A stretch of 64,000 bases of DNA, from contig JARGFU010000005.1 in NCBI GenBank assembly GCA_029210625.1, forward strand, positions 62,001-126,000. Direction: 5' to 3'. The translations under genes and the position numbers were made by a program. Below the pieces are notes generated by a model. That model did not search any database, was not told where the DNA came from, and saw nothing but the letters and a program-made list of their open reading frames with translations. This document shows positions 54,691 to 63,263 of this stretch, in pieces (within the stretch, counting starts at the first letter, position 1; every line of letters begins with the position of its first letter). This DNA is from Deltaproteobacteria bacterium. GTDB taxonomy: Bacteria > Myxococcota > Myxococcia > SLRQ01.

Positions 54691-57600
54691 TGGATGTTCA
54701 CCGTCATCGAGAAGGTTCCGAAGTCGTCGGTGGCGCCACCGTACCCGTCGACGATCAGGTAGTAGGTGCCGCCCGCGCTGGAAGTGTAGACCACCTTCGA
54801 GAGGAGGCTCGCCACCGCGCCGTCGTCGTCGCAGACCAGCTCGTTGGACTGGGTGGTGCAGTTCGAGCGCAGGTACATCACCGAGTCGAAGCCCGTCGCG
54901 GCCGAGGTCAGCTCGGCGGTCAGGGTCTGGCCGGCCGTGAGGACCACCTCGTAGACCACGTCGGGCTCGGCGGTGTAGGGGGCCGAGATCCCGCCGCAGT
55001 TCAGGGCGTGGTAGTTGTCCACCGCGCCGGCGGTGCTGTGGGTGAGGGTGCCGGAGGCCAGCAGGGGGATGGGGAACGCGCAGGTGTCGCCCACCACGGG
55101 GTTGGCCGCGCCGGGGGAGGGGAGGTCGAGGACCACGAAGTCCACGCTGTTGTCGTCGGTGTCGGTGCTGCCGCGGGGGCGGCCGAGGGGCTTGCCCGCG
55201 GCGCCCGGGGCGGCCGCCAGCTCGCCGGAGAAGGTCGTGCCGGCGCCGAACACGCCGTAGCCGACGGCGTCCAGCACGTTGGCGTTCCAGGTCAGCAGGA
55301 GGTTGTCCGGGCCGTTCTGCAGGTCGACGCCGGCGTTCACCAGGTCGACCTGGGTCGGATCGACGGTGCCGTCCTGGGCGACCACGAGGAAGCCGTCGCT
55401 GCGCACCGAGAGGCCGGTGAGATCGATGCTGACGTACTGGCTGCCGTCCGCGCCGTTCACGCCCACCAGGGCGTAGCCGTCCAGGGAGGTGCCCGGGGGA
55501 CCGGAGAGCTCGACGAAGGTGCCGGTGTCGGCGCCGGGGGAGTCGTAGAAGACCTCGTTGATGAGCATCGGCCCGAAGACCTCGTAGGAGACGGGGCCGA
55601 TGACGCCGTTGGTCTCGTTCGACTCGGTGACGTCGTCGTTCGCGTCGATCTGCGCCCAGGCCTGATAGGTGCCCGGCTGCACGCTCAGGGCCACCGAGAC
55701 GGTCGTGGAGGCGCCCGCCGCCAGGCCATCCACCCAGGTGTAGTCGCCGAAGTCGCCGATCGCCGGGGCCGAGACCCGGTCGTAGTAGAAGTCGACCCAG
55801 GTGCCCGGGCTGGCGGTGTTGCCGGCGTTCTGGACGGTCACCGAGTAGACGACCACCGAGCCCTGCACGTCCACCTGCAGTCCGGAGATCGCGTAGTCGG
55901 GCAGGGCCTGCTGCACCACGACCTCGACGGTGGCGCTGGACGAGTCGCCGTTGGCGTCGGTGACGATCACCGAGGCGTTGTAGACCCCGTCCAGGCCGTA
56001 GGTGTGGGAGGGGTCCTCGACCGCGGCCTGCGAGCCGTCGCCGAAGTCCCAGGCGTAGGTGAGGGGGGCGTCGCCGCCGCTGGCCGTGGCGTCGAAGGCC
56101 ACCGTCAGGGGGGCCGCCCCGCTGGCCGGGGTCGCCGTCGCCGAGACCGTGGGCACCTGGTTGCTGGCCACGCCGATGATCAGGCTGTCGCTGGCCTGGT
56201 CGCCGTCGGCGTCGGTGACGGTGAGCACCACGGTGAAGGAGCCCGCGGCCGGGTAGGTGTAGGAGGTCGCCTGGCCGCTGCCGGTGGCGCCGTTCCCGAA
56301 GGCCCAGTCGTAGGTGATGGGGGCGTTGCCGCCGGTGACCGAGCCGGAGAAGTTCACCTTCAGGGGCGCGATGCCCTGGGTCACGTCGGCGAAGGCCCGG
56401 GCCGTGGGCTGGCTGTTGGAGGAGACCGAGATCGTCAGCTGCGCGCTGTCCGCGTCCCCGTCGGCGTCCATGACCGTCACCTGGGCCTGGTAGGTGCCCG
56501 CGGCGGCGTAGGTGTGGGTCGGGTTCTGGGTGGTCGAGCCCGGGGAGCCGTCACCGAAGCTCCACTGCCAGCTGAGGGGAGCGTCGCCGCCCTGCACCGA
56601 GGCGAAGAAGGAGACCGGCAGGGGCTCTCGGCCCGAGGAGGGCGAGGCCGAGGCGGTGACCTGGGGCTGGGCGTTCGTGGTGACGTTCACCACCACGGTG
56701 GTGGAGTCGGTGTCGCCGTCGGCGTCGCTGACCTGCACCGTCGCCTGGTAGGTCCCGGCGGTGGAGAAGGTGTGGCTGGGGTTCTGGAGGGTCGAGGTCC
56801 CGCCGTCGCCGAAGTCCCAGGCGAAGGAGAGCGGGGCGTTGCCGCCCTGGGCCGAGGCGTTGAAGGAGACCGTCAGGGGCGCGCGGCCGCTGCTCGGCGT
56901 GGCGCTGCCCGAGACGATGGGCACGTCGTCGTTGCCCACCTCGATCGCGGCCGAGGCGGTGGCCGGATCGCCGTTGGCGTCGGTGACCGTGAGCTGCGCG
57001 GTGTAGGTGCCGGCCGTGGCGTAGGTGTGGCTGGGGTTCTGGAGGGTCGAGGTGCTGCCGTCCCCGAAGATCCAGGCGAAGGAGAGGGGGGCGTCGCCGC
57101 CGCTCACCGAGGAGGTGAAGGCCACGGTGAGGGGCGCGATGCCCTTGTCCGGGTTGGCGGACACGCTCACGGAGGGGGCCGAGTTGTCGGTGACGACGAT
57201 CTCGACGCTGCGAGAGTCCTGGTCGCCGTCGGCGTCGACGACGGTGAGCAGCGCCGTGTAGGTGCCGGGGCTCTGGTAGGTGTGGGAGGTGCTGGCCCGA
57301 TCCGCGGTCGCGCCGTCACCGAAGTCCCAGGAGAAGGAGAGGGGGGCGTTGCCGCCGGTCGCCCGGCCCTCGAAGGCCACGGTGAGGGGGGCGATGCCCG
57401 AGGTCGGAGAGGCCGAGAGCGCCGCGGCCGGCTGGTCGTCGCTGGCGACGGTCACCTTCACCTGACCGGAGGCCGAGACCAGGTTGCTGTCCTGCACCGT
57501 CACCAGCACGTCGAACTGCCCACCGGCAGCGAAGGTGTGGGTGGGGGACTCGAGGCTGGAGCGGTTGCCGTCGGCGAAGTCCCACTCGAAGGTGTAGGGG

Positions 57601-58040
57601 CCGACGCCCCCCTGGACCCCCACCGAGAACTGCACGGAGAGCGGGGCCCGGCCGGAGGAGGGATCGGCCATCGGGGTCGCCGAGAGGGGGGCGGCGGTGA
57701 CGTCGACGGTGAGGGCGTCCTCGTCGAAGTCGCCGTCGGCGTCGGTGACCCGCAGGGTGGCCTGGTAGCTCCCGGGCAGGACGAAGGTGTGGAGGGCGTC
57801 CGCGGTGGTGGCGGTCTCGCCGTCTCCGAAGTCCCAGGCGTAGATCAGCGGCTCGTCTCCGCCCGTCCCCTCACCGACGAAGGAGACCGTCAGCGGCGCG
57901 GTGCCCGCCAGCCGATCGGCGGTGGCGGTGGCCCGGGGGACGCTGTCCGAGGGGGTGGGCTCCTGGGGACAGCCGGTCGCGGCGAGGGCCAGGAGGAGGG
58001 TGGAGAGGGAGAGGGGGACCACCGGCGAACTGCGCATCAT
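54687..58040 (-). CDS. Large lipoprotein with eight PKD domains, CARDB, lamin-tail and PPC domains
   Basis: 1,117 residues from ATG 58040 (ATG 58037 also possible). Lipobox at AATGC, followed by PQEPTPSD. Eight PKD domains run from about residue 35 to 690, each with a GxAPLTVxF start and a WDFGDG-type core (WIFGDG and WAFGNG are variants). A CARDB domain follows (about 695-800, YSVTVQNAGNTASPGTWVDF), then a lamin-tail domain (about 805-940, MLINEVFYDSPGADTG) and a C-terminal pre-peptidase-like PPC domain (about 985-1117, VYEVVLTAGQTLTAELTSA, GTYYLIVDGYGG). No protease is attached. Probably a long surface adhesin or scaffold. It forms an operon with the shorter paralogue downstream. Confidence 0.9.
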   Translation of the reverse strand: MMRSSPVVPLSLSTLLLALAATGCPQEPTPSDSVPRATATADRLAGTAPLTVSFVGEGTGGDEPLIYAWDFGDGETATTADALHTFVLPGSYQATLRVTDADGDFDEDALTVDVTAAPLSATPMADPSSGRAPLSVQFSVGVQGGVGPYTFEWDFADGNRSSLESPTHTFAAGGQFDVLVTVQDSNLVSASGQVKVTVASDDQPAAALSASPTSGIAPLTVAFEGRATGGNAPLSFSWDFGDGATADRASTSHTYQSPGTYTALLTVVDADGDQDSRSVEIVVTDNSAPSVSVSANPDKGIAPLTVAFTSSVSGGDAPLSFAWIFGDGSTSTLQNPSHTYATAGTYTAQLTVTDANGDPATASAAIEVGNDDVPIVSGSATPSSGRAPLTVSFNASAQGGNAPLSFAWDFGDGGTSTLQNPSHTFSTAGTYQATVQVSDADGDTDSTTVVVNVTTNAQPQVTASASPSSGREPLPVSFFASVQGGDAPLSWQWSFGDGSPGSTTQNPTHTYAAAGTYQAQVTVMDADGDADSAQLTISVSSNSQPTARAFADVTQGIAPLKVNFSGSVTGGNAPITYDWAFGNGATGSGQATSYTYPAAGSFTVVLTVTDADGDQASDSLIIGVASNQVPTVSATATPASGAAPLTVAFDATASGGDAPLTYAWDFGDGSQAAVEDPSHTYGLDGVYNASVIVTDANGDSSSATVEVVVQQALPDYAISGLQVDVQGSVVVYSVTVQNAGNTASPGTWVDFYYDRVSAPAIGDFGDYTWVDGLAAGASTTVSVALSVQPGTYQAWAQIDANDDVTESNETNGVIGPVSYEVFGPMLINEVFYDSPGADTGTFVELSGPPGTSLDGYALVGVNGADGSQYVSIDLTGLSVRSDGFLVVAQDGTVDPTQVDLVNAGVDLQNGPDNLLLTWNANVLDAVGYGVFGAGTTFSGELAAAPGAAGKPLGRPRGSTDTDDNSVDFVVLDLPSPGAANPVVGDTCAFPIPLLASGTLTHSTAGAVDNYHALNCGGISAPYTAEPDVVYEVVLTAGQTLTAELTSAATGFDSVMYLRSNCTTQSNELVCDDDGAVASLLSKVVYTSSAGGTYYLIVDGYGGATDDFGTFSMTVNIQ

Positions 58041-58047
58041 GCCCGCA

Positions 58048-58053
58048 GATCTA
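58048..58053 (-). promoter_or_regulatory. -10 box TAGATC, apparently leaderless, for the PKD operon
   Basis: On the minus strand TAGATC (58053-58048) ends 7 bases before ATG 58040, with no SD. No clear -35. Confidence 0.4.
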
Positions 58054-58136
58054 GCACCTTCGCGCGCCATCGTAGAGGGGCGCGCGCGACGGGTAAGGGC
58101 GGGCCGGGAGCCCCCCTCCCACCCGCGTCCCGGAAT

Positions 58137-58165
58137 TTGACGCTCCGCATTCCGCGTGGCACCGT
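58137..58165 (+). promoter_or_regulatory. Promoter TTGACG-17-CACCGT, apparently leaderless
   Basis: -35 TTGACG (58137-58142), 17 bases, -10-like CACCGT (58160-58165), 6 bases before ATG 58172. No SD is present. Confidence 0.4.
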
Positions 58166-58171
58166 CGCGCC

Positions 58172-58843
58172 ATGTCGGACAAGCGCACTTCCTTCTCCGA
58201 GCTCGCCAGGGCAGCGACCGAGGGCCGGGACGCCGAGCCTGGTGCCCTGAGCCGCCGCTCGCGCCTGGGGCTGGTCCCGGCGGACTACGCCGAGAAGACC
58301 ATGAGCTCGCTCCTCTCCCTCCACGAGGACCTCATGGCCGAGAAGGAGCGGGCCCTGGACATCACGCGGCGCCTCATGGCGGCCGAGCAGGACCGCGCCG
58401 AGCTCGAGTCCTACGTGCGCCTGCTCGAGGTCGAGCTCCACCGGCGGGGCGGCCCGGCGGTGGGCACCCTGCGGGTGGGCGGCGGCGGCGGCCTGAGCGC
58501 CGCGACCGAGACCGTGCTGCGCAGCCTGGCCCGGCCGGGCCCGGCCGCGCCGGAGGCCCCTCCGGCAGCCCCGGCGAGCGAGGCGCCAGCCGCGCCGGCA
58601 CCGGCCGTGGACCTGGCGCCCGCAGCGCCCGCAGCGCCCGCCGTGGCCGCCGTGGCCGAGGCGCCCGTGCGGGCCCCCACGGCCCCCGAGCCCGTCGCGC
58701 CCCGTCCCCCGCGCCCCTCCGCGAGCTACCGCGCCCCCGTGGCGACCGCCAGCGGCGATGCCCCGGCGACCAGGGATCGCGAGGCGCAGGAGAGAGAGCA
58801 GCCCCGCCCCCGGGCCGTCGGTGAGGGCTGGCGCCAGTGGTGA
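58172..58843 (+). CDS. Coiled-coil protein with Ala/Pro-rich tail
   Basis: 223 residues, no signal peptide. Residues about 38-92 form a heptad-rich helix (SLLSLHEDLMAEKERALDIT, AAEQDRAELESYVRLLEVEL), likely a dimeric coiled coil. After a Gly-rich turn, residues 105-223 are a disordered Ala/Pro-rich tail. No family is recognised. It may be a cytoplasmic scaffold or a polar-localised protein. The stop overlaps the GTG of the barrel gene (GTGA), so these two are co-translated. Confidence 0.72.
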   Translation: MSDKRTSFSELARAATEGRDAEPGALSRRSRLGLVPADYAEKTMSSLLSLHEDLMAEKERALDITRRLMAAEQDRAELESYVRLLEVELHRRGGPAVGTLRVGGGGGLSAATETVLRSLARPGPAAPEAPPAAPASEAPAAPAPAVDLAPAAPAAPAVAAVAEAPVRAPTAPEPVAPRPPRPSASYRAPVATASGDAPATRDREAQEREQPRPRAVGEGWRQW

Positions 58844-59436
58844 GGCGTGCCCTGAAGTCGGCGCTGCTCGCGGCGGCCCTGCTGGTCTTCGTCCCCCAGG
58901 CCGCCCGCGCCGAGGCGCAGGGACCCCTGCCCGGTGGCGGGCGGATCGACGTCGGTGGCGGCTGGCGCTACCTCCCCGGTGAGAGCGGCGGCGGCGCGGT
59001 CGCGCGCTTCGGCTGGCAGGCCGACGCCCACTGGCTCCTGGGGGTCGAGCTCGGCTTCGCCTACTTCCACCAGCAGCCGGTGGAGGGGCCGGTGCGGGTC
59101 ACCGTCGGCAAGTTCCTCCTCACCACCACCTACCAGGTGCTCACCCGGGGCCCGGTCCTGCCCTACCTCTCGGTGGGCGTGGGCTACGGCCTGATCGGCG
59201 CCGTGGCGAGCGAGCGCTACTCCGAGTCCGGGGCCACCGACTTCTTCGGCGGCGTGGGCTTCTACGTGCCCCTCACCGAGCGGATCGGGCTGGTCGTCGA
59301 GGATCGCTTCGAGCTGGCCAACGCCTCCCTCGAGGTGCACGGCATCCAGCGGAAGGTGGCCGGCGGCGGAAACCTGCTCTGGGCCGGGGTGGTCGTCACC
59401 TTCGCGCCGGAGCAGGATCGGATCCTGGCCCCCTAG
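58840..59436 (+). CDS. Small outer-membrane beta-barrel (OmpA/OmpW-like)
   Basis: 198 residues from GTG 58840, which overlaps the previous stop; GTG 58837 is also in frame. Signal peptide LKSALLAAALLVFVPQAARA. The mature chain has about eight strands: IDVGGGWRYLPGES, ARFGWQADAHWLLGVELGFAYF, VTVGKFLLTTTYQVL, LPYLSVGVGYGLIG, DFFGGVGFYVPL, IGLVVEDRFELAN, NLLWAGVVVTFAP. That matches an eight-stranded outer-membrane barrel. The C-terminus DRILAP lacks a terminal aromatic, which is slightly unusual. Function unknown. Confidence 0.8.
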   Translation: MRRALKSALLAAALLVFVPQAARAEAQGPLPGGGRIDVGGGWRYLPGESGGGAVARFGWQADAHWLLGVELGFAYFHQQPVEGPVRVTVGKFLLTTTYQVLTRGPVLPYLSVGVGYGLIGAVASERYSESGATDFFGGVGFYVPLTERIGLVVEDRFELANASLEVHGIQRKVAGGGNLLWAGVVVTFAPEQDRILAP

Positions 59437-59473
59437 GGACGCCCCGGGCTGGCTCCGGCCCCCCACCTCGGGC

Positions 59474-59479
59474 TACAAG
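59474..59479 (+). promoter_or_regulatory. Possible -10 box TACAAG, leaderless pattern
   Basis: TACAAG ends 7 bases before ATG 59487 with no SD. Weaker match than the other leaderless candidates, and no -35 visible. Confidence 0.25.
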
Positions 59480-59486
59480 CGTCCCC

Positions 59487-60431
59487 ATGGGTGAGGGAAG
59501 CGAAACCGCCAAGGAGCTCGCGGCGCTCCGCAAGGAGATCTACGAGGCGCGGACGCTGACGATCCGCAACGACAATCTCCTGAAGACCTTCCACGCGGAG
59601 CTCAAGGCCGTGGCCGACCGGCAGGCCCGGGCCGAGCGCCGGCACTTCGTCGGGCACGTCGCGGCCTACGTGGTCATCGGGGTGCTCGCGGGGGGCGGCG
59701 CGCTCTTCTACACCCACATGATGGTGGACGCCGAGCGCGCCGCGCTCGAGGATCGCATCGCCGAGGCGGAGCAGGCCCAGGAGGCGGCCCGCCTCTCGCA
59801 GGAGCAGGCGGACCAGCGCATCGAGACGATGGAGGCCCAGGCCCGCAGGGCCCTCAACATCCACCGCCTCCTCACCTCCGCCGACGAGGCGGACCGGGCC
59901 GGCGGCCTGGTGGCCCTCGAGAAGGTCGATCCAGCCGAGCTCGATCCCTTCGCCCGCACCGTGCTCCTCTCCGCCGAGGGCGAGGAGCGCCGCGAGTCCG
60001 CCCAGAAGGCCTTCGACGAGGCGCAGGCCCACTACCGCAAGGGCCGGATGCGGGAGGCCGCCGCGGCCCTCGATCAGCTCCGCCACCACCTCGAGGCCCT
60101 GCCCGCGGGCTGGGGCGCCGACCTGCGCACGATGGGCGACTACTACAGCGGCGCGACCTACGCCCGGCTCGGCCGCGGCCCCGAGGCGCGCCCCTTCCTC
60201 GAGCGCTTCATCGCCTCCGAGGCCCCCAAGGCCAACCGCGCCCAGGCCCACGTGATCCTCGGCGACGTCCTCCTGGGCGCGGGCGCCGAGGAGGAGGCCA
60301 AGAAGGTCTGGCGGGAGGGGCTGAAGGTCGACCCGGCGGGCCGGGCCACGGCCACCCTGCGCCGCAAGCTGGGGCTGCCCGCCGCGGCGGGAGCGGCCGA
60401 GGAAGACGGCGACGCCGCGCCCGCCGACTAG
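59487..60431 (+). CDS. Membrane-anchored coiled-coil/TPR protein
   Basis: 314 residues. A short cytoplasmic N-terminal helix (ETAKELAALRKEIYEARTL) precedes one membrane segment at about 56-75 (VAAYVVIGVLAGGGALFYTH). A coiled coil follows (about 80-125, ALEDRIAEAEQAQEAARLSQ), then TPR-like helices (about 165-295, KAFDEAQAHYRKGRMREAAA, AHVILGDVLLGAGAEEEAKK). The tail is acidic and Ala-rich. Likely a periplasmic-facing scaffold held in the inner membrane. Function unknown. Convergent with the next gene. Confidence 0.8.
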   Translation: MGEGSETAKELAALRKEIYEARTLTIRNDNLLKTFHAELKAVADRQARAERRHFVGHVAAYVVIGVLAGGGALFYTHMMVDAERAALEDRIAEAEQAQEAARLSQEQADQRIETMEAQARRALNIHRLLTSADEADRAGGLVALEKVDPAELDPFARTVLLSAEGEERRESAQKAFDEAQAHYRKGRMREAAAALDQLRHHLEALPAGWGADLRTMGDYYSGATYARLGRGPEARPFLERFIASEAPKANRAQAHVILGDVLLGAGAEEEAKKVWREGLKVDPAGRATATLRRKLGLPAAAGAAEEDGDAAPAD

Positions 60432-60433
60432 GG

Positions 60434-60447
60434 GCACCCCCTGGTGC
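60434..60447. terminator. Small hairpin between convergent genes
   Basis: GCACC (60434-60438) pairs with GGTGC (60443-60447) around CCCT. Only five pairs; a weak candidate terminator. Confidence 0.3.
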
Positions 60448-60452
60448 GGGAG

Positions 60453-60947
60453 CTACTTCCGGGCCGCAGCGAAGGCCCGGTCGATGCGGGCGAGGGTGTC
60501 GCCCTCGTCGGTGAGCACCCGGGTTGCCACGGTGTTGGCCACCCGCGCCAGCTCCTCCAGCTCGTCGAAGAGGTGCGCCGTGCGCGTGGCGGCGTCGGCG
60601 TCGACCTGGCAGGCCTCCCGGGCCGCGTCCACCCGGCCGTCGAAGGCGACGGAGTAGGCGCGCCAGCGCCGCAGGCCGGCGCTGCCGTCCTTGCTCGCCA
60701 TCGCCCGCAGCCCGTCGAAGTGATCCGAGATCTCCCGCCGCAGCTGCTCGGCCCGCTCGACGCAGGCCGCCGAGAGCCCGCCGGGCGCCGAGGCGTCGAG
60801 GCCCGCGGCCTTCTCGGGGGCGCCCGCGGCCAGGGTGACGACCACGCCCCGCAGGAAGAGCAGCGCGGGGACGCCTGCCATCACGAAGAAGATCACCAGG
60901 ATGGCGATGCGGTAGGGGCGATAGCGGGCGGGACGCTTGGCGGCCAT
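60453..60947 (-). CDS. Small membrane protein of unknown function
   Basis: 164 residues. A basic N-terminus (AAKRPARYRPYR) precedes one membrane helix (about 13-41, IAILVIFFVMAGVPALLFLRGVV region). The rest is helical with two Cys (SAACVERAEQL and REACQVDAD), which could form a disulfide if the domain is periplasmic. No homologous family is recognised. It starts 8 bases after a TAGAGT box without an SD. Confidence 0.72.
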   Translation of the reverse strand: MAAKRPARYRPYRIAILVIFFVMAGVPALLFLRGVVVTLAAGAPEKAAGLDASAPGGLSAACVERAEQLRREISDHFDGLRAMASKDGSAGLRRWRAYSVAFDGRVDAAREACQVDADAATRTAHLFDELEELARVANTVATRVLTDEGDTLARIDRAFAAARK

Positions 60948-60955
60948 GGCCGAAG

Positions 60956-60961
60956 ACTCTA
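60956..60961 (-). promoter_or_regulatory. -10 box TAGAGT, apparently leaderless
   Basis: On the minus strand TAGAGT (60961-60956) is followed by CTTCGGCC and the ATG at 60947. The first ten bases, TAGAGTCTTC, are identical to those before the ATG at 29594. Confidence 0.45.
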
Positions 60962-60996
60962 CTTCAGGCCGCGGGAGCCTGGTTAGGCCGGGTGGG

Positions 60997-62649
60997 TCAG
61001 AGGCCCGATCCGCCGGCCAGGCTCTGGGGCAGGACCGCCTCGAAGACCCCCGCCTCGTCGGCCCAGGCCTCGCCCACGGGGTAGAGGCGGCCGTCGGGGG
61101 TGCGGCCGACGATCTCGACCTGCGAGCCGCCGAGGGTCTCGGAGAGGGCGTCGGCCCGCTCGCCGAGCACCGTCCCCGAGAGGAGGGCCGGCGCGTCGAG
61201 GACGACCGTCTCGAGGCTCAAGTCCGCCTCGTTCACGGTGACGGCGTGGCCGACGCTCCAGGGCAGGCCCGAGCCGCCCCGCGGGCGGAAGTGCATGAGG
61301 TAGCTGCCCGCGTCCACCGGCAGGACGTACTTGCCCTCGGCGTCGGTGCGGGTCCGGAAGGTCTGCATCACCGGGGCCTCCTCGCTCGGTCCCGTCGGGA
61401 CGATGCGGGAGGCGACGACCTCCAGGTCCTCGACCGGCGTGTCGGTCTGGCCGTCCCGCACGGCGCCGCGCAGCACCGGGCGGGGCAGGAGCTGGACCTC
61501 GAGGGGGGCCGGGGCGATGGTGGGATCGCTGGAGACCACGAAGCTCGCCACGGTGGCGCTCGCCAGGGGCGAGTCCTCGGGGGTGCTGATCTGGGCCAGG
61601 TAGGTGCCGGCCAGCAGGCGCACCTCGAAGCGGCCCAGCTCGTCGGACACCGCGGTCTGGCGGAAGGTGCCCGAGGTCTCGACCTCGCCGACCAGGCTCA
61701 CCCGGGCGCCCTGCACCGGCGCCTGATCGGGGCCGACGATCTTGTTGCCGGTGACGGTGACCGGGGTCCCGTGGTCGCCGGTGAAGTAGGCCCCGAGGTC
61801 GAGGTCGTCGGCGCCGACCTCGATCGCGTCGAACTCGAGGGTGGGGCGGGACTCGGAGGGGCCCAGGCGCAGGGTCATCCGGTGGGCGCTGCCGGCGGGC
61901 GGCCGGACCACGGCCAGGCAGAAGCGCCCCTCGGGGTCGGTGTGGGAGGCCAGGCTGCGCACGCCGGTGGCGGGATCGAAGAGCTGGACCTGCAGGTTCT
62001 CCACCGGGGTCCAGTTGGCCTCGGAGACCAGGACCTGGCCGGTGAGGATCACCGGGGCGGTGGCCAAATCCAGGGGGAGCACGAAGGTGGAGTCGGCGGT
62101 GGGGACCACGCCGCTCTGCCGCACCGGGGCCGTGCACTCGCCCGCGCCCCCGCAGCAGCCGCCCGCCAGGGGCTCGGCCACCAGGTCGTAGGCCATCGGG
62201 ATCAGCGCGTCGCTGGCGCCGTCCCGCACGCCGGCCATCAGGGCCAGCTCGGCGCGGGCCTGGGTGGTGCCCTGATCGATCTCGAGCAGGGTCTCGAAGG
62301 TGCGGGAGCGGCGCAGGCCCTCGGAGGTCGTGAAGCGCGCGCTGGCCTCCACCGGGGACTCCAGGGAGAGGAGGAGGGGCTCGGCCACCAGGACCTTCAG
62401 CGGCTCGGTCCGGTCGAAGTCGATGGCCTCCACCGACTGGAAGAGGTAGCCGGAGGCGGGGAGGGGGGTGACCTCGAGGTCCAGCGCGAACTCGGGCTGC
62501 CAGGTGCAGCGGGCGAAGCTGCACTGCTGACCGGCGTAGCACTCCGAGTCGTCGAAGCACTCCACCTCCGGGAGGAAGTTCATCCCGTCCATCGCGGCGC
62601 AGCCGGCGAGGGCCGCCAGGAGCGGCAGCATGAGGAGGTTTCGCTTCAC
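60997..62649 (-). CDS. Lipoprotein with repeated carboxypeptidase-regulatory-like domains
   Basis: 550 residues from GTG 62649, which overlaps the upstream stop as GTGA; GTG 62655 is also in frame. Lipobox LAGC. The N-terminus has a Cys cluster (ECFDDSECYAGQQCSFARC) like a small disulfide domain. A GGCCGGAGEC cluster occurs at about 165. From about 195 on there are roughly four transthyretin-like/carboxypeptidase-regulatory units, marked by (T/S)DxxGxF(x)L motifs: TDPEGRFCLAVV, SDELGRFEVRLLAG, TDAEGKYVLPVDAG and ADEAGVFEAVLPQ. Probably a surface or periplasmic structural protein. Same strand and overlapping with the next upstream lipoprotein gene. Confidence 0.83.
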   Translation of the reverse strand: MKRNLLMLPLLAALAGCAAMDGMNFLPEVECFDDSECYAGQQCSFARCTWQPEFALDLEVTPLPASGYLFQSVEAIDFDRTEPLKVLVAEPLLLSLESPVEASARFTTSEGLRRSRTFETLLEIDQGTTQARAELALMAGVRDGASDALIPMAYDLVAEPLAGGCCGGAGECTAPVRQSGVVPTADSTFVLPLDLATAPVILTGQVLVSEANWTPVENLQVQLFDPATGVRSLASHTDPEGRFCLAVVRPPAGSAHRMTLRLGPSESRPTLEFDAIEVGADDLDLGAYFTGDHGTPVTVTGNKIVGPDQAPVQGARVSLVGEVETSGTFRQTAVSDELGRFEVRLLAGTYLAQISTPEDSPLASATVASFVVSSDPTIAPAPLEVQLLPRPVLRGAVRDGQTDTPVEDLEVVASRIVPTGPSEEAPVMQTFRTRTDAEGKYVLPVDAGSYLMHFRPRGGSGLPWSVGHAVTVNEADLSLETVVLDAPALLSGTVLGERADALSETLGGSQVEIVGRTPDGRLYPVGEAWADEAGVFEAVLPQSLAGGSGL

Positions 62650-63263
62650 AGGCACTGCTCGTCACGCACGTCGAGGACCCAGCGATAGGAGGCCGGGTGG
62701 GTGGAGATGCAGTCGTCGGGGTAGCCCGAGGCCGCGCAGTCCTTGGTCGCCCGGAAGAGCGGCACATCGGTGTCGTCGCCGGTGAGGGCATCGACCTCGA
62801 CCACGAAGGCCTCGAGGACGTAGACCCCCGGGGACGAGAACTCGCCGACGAGATCCGCGGGATCGAAGTCGTCGGAGCGCCAGACGGTGCCGTTCGGGTC
62901 GACCAGTCGCTGCTGGAGGAAGCCCGCGCCGTTCTGCCCCGAGACGTCGTAGTCGAGGAACCAGCGCACGGAGAGCAGCTGGTCGGTGTCCAGCTCGATG
63001 AATCGAACCGTGAAGAGGTCGGTCTGCTCCGGGCAGTCGAGGTAGAGCTGCACCACGGGCGCCGAGGGCTGCACGTTCACCAGGTCGATGGCGGGCGGTC
63101 GGTTCACGTAGATGGGCTCGGGAGGCATGGGCGTGGTGTCCTGGGGGATCAGACAACCCCCTGAGAAAGCAACCACCAGGCCAAGTGCCAACCCACTGGA
63201 AATACGGAGGAAAGCGCCCCGGGGCGGGAGCCGGAACGCGACATCGATGTCATGCCTCTTCAT
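62646..63263 (-). CDS. Lipoprotein of unknown function
   Basis: 205 residues from ATG 63263, overlapping the end of the sigma-54 activator by 14 bases. The signal is long, with the hydrophobic core [13 protein letters not shown] and lipobox SGGC. The mature protein looks like one beta-sandwich ([47 protein letters not shown]) with four more Cys near and at the C-terminus ([19 protein letters not shown]). No family recognised. Translationally linked to the lipoprotein downstream and probably transcribed from upstream of the activator. Confidence 0.77.
   Translation of the reverse strand: MKRHDIDVAFRLPPRGAFLRISSGLALGLVVAFSGGCLIPQDTTPMPPEPIYVNRPPAIDLVNVQPSAPVVQLYLDCPEQTDLFTVRFIELDTDQLLSVRWFLDYDVSGQNGAGFLQQRLVDPNGTVWRSDDFDPADLVGEFSSPGVYVLEAFVVEVDALTGDDTDVPLFRATKDCAASGYPDDCISTHPASYRWVLDVRDEQCL

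Noticed and set aside
55008-58250. Plus-strand open frame of about 1,080 codons opposite the PKD lipoprotein
   Set aside because: Same antisense effect; the sense strand shows eight clear PKD domains and the antisense product is Gly/Val/Arg-rich without motifs.
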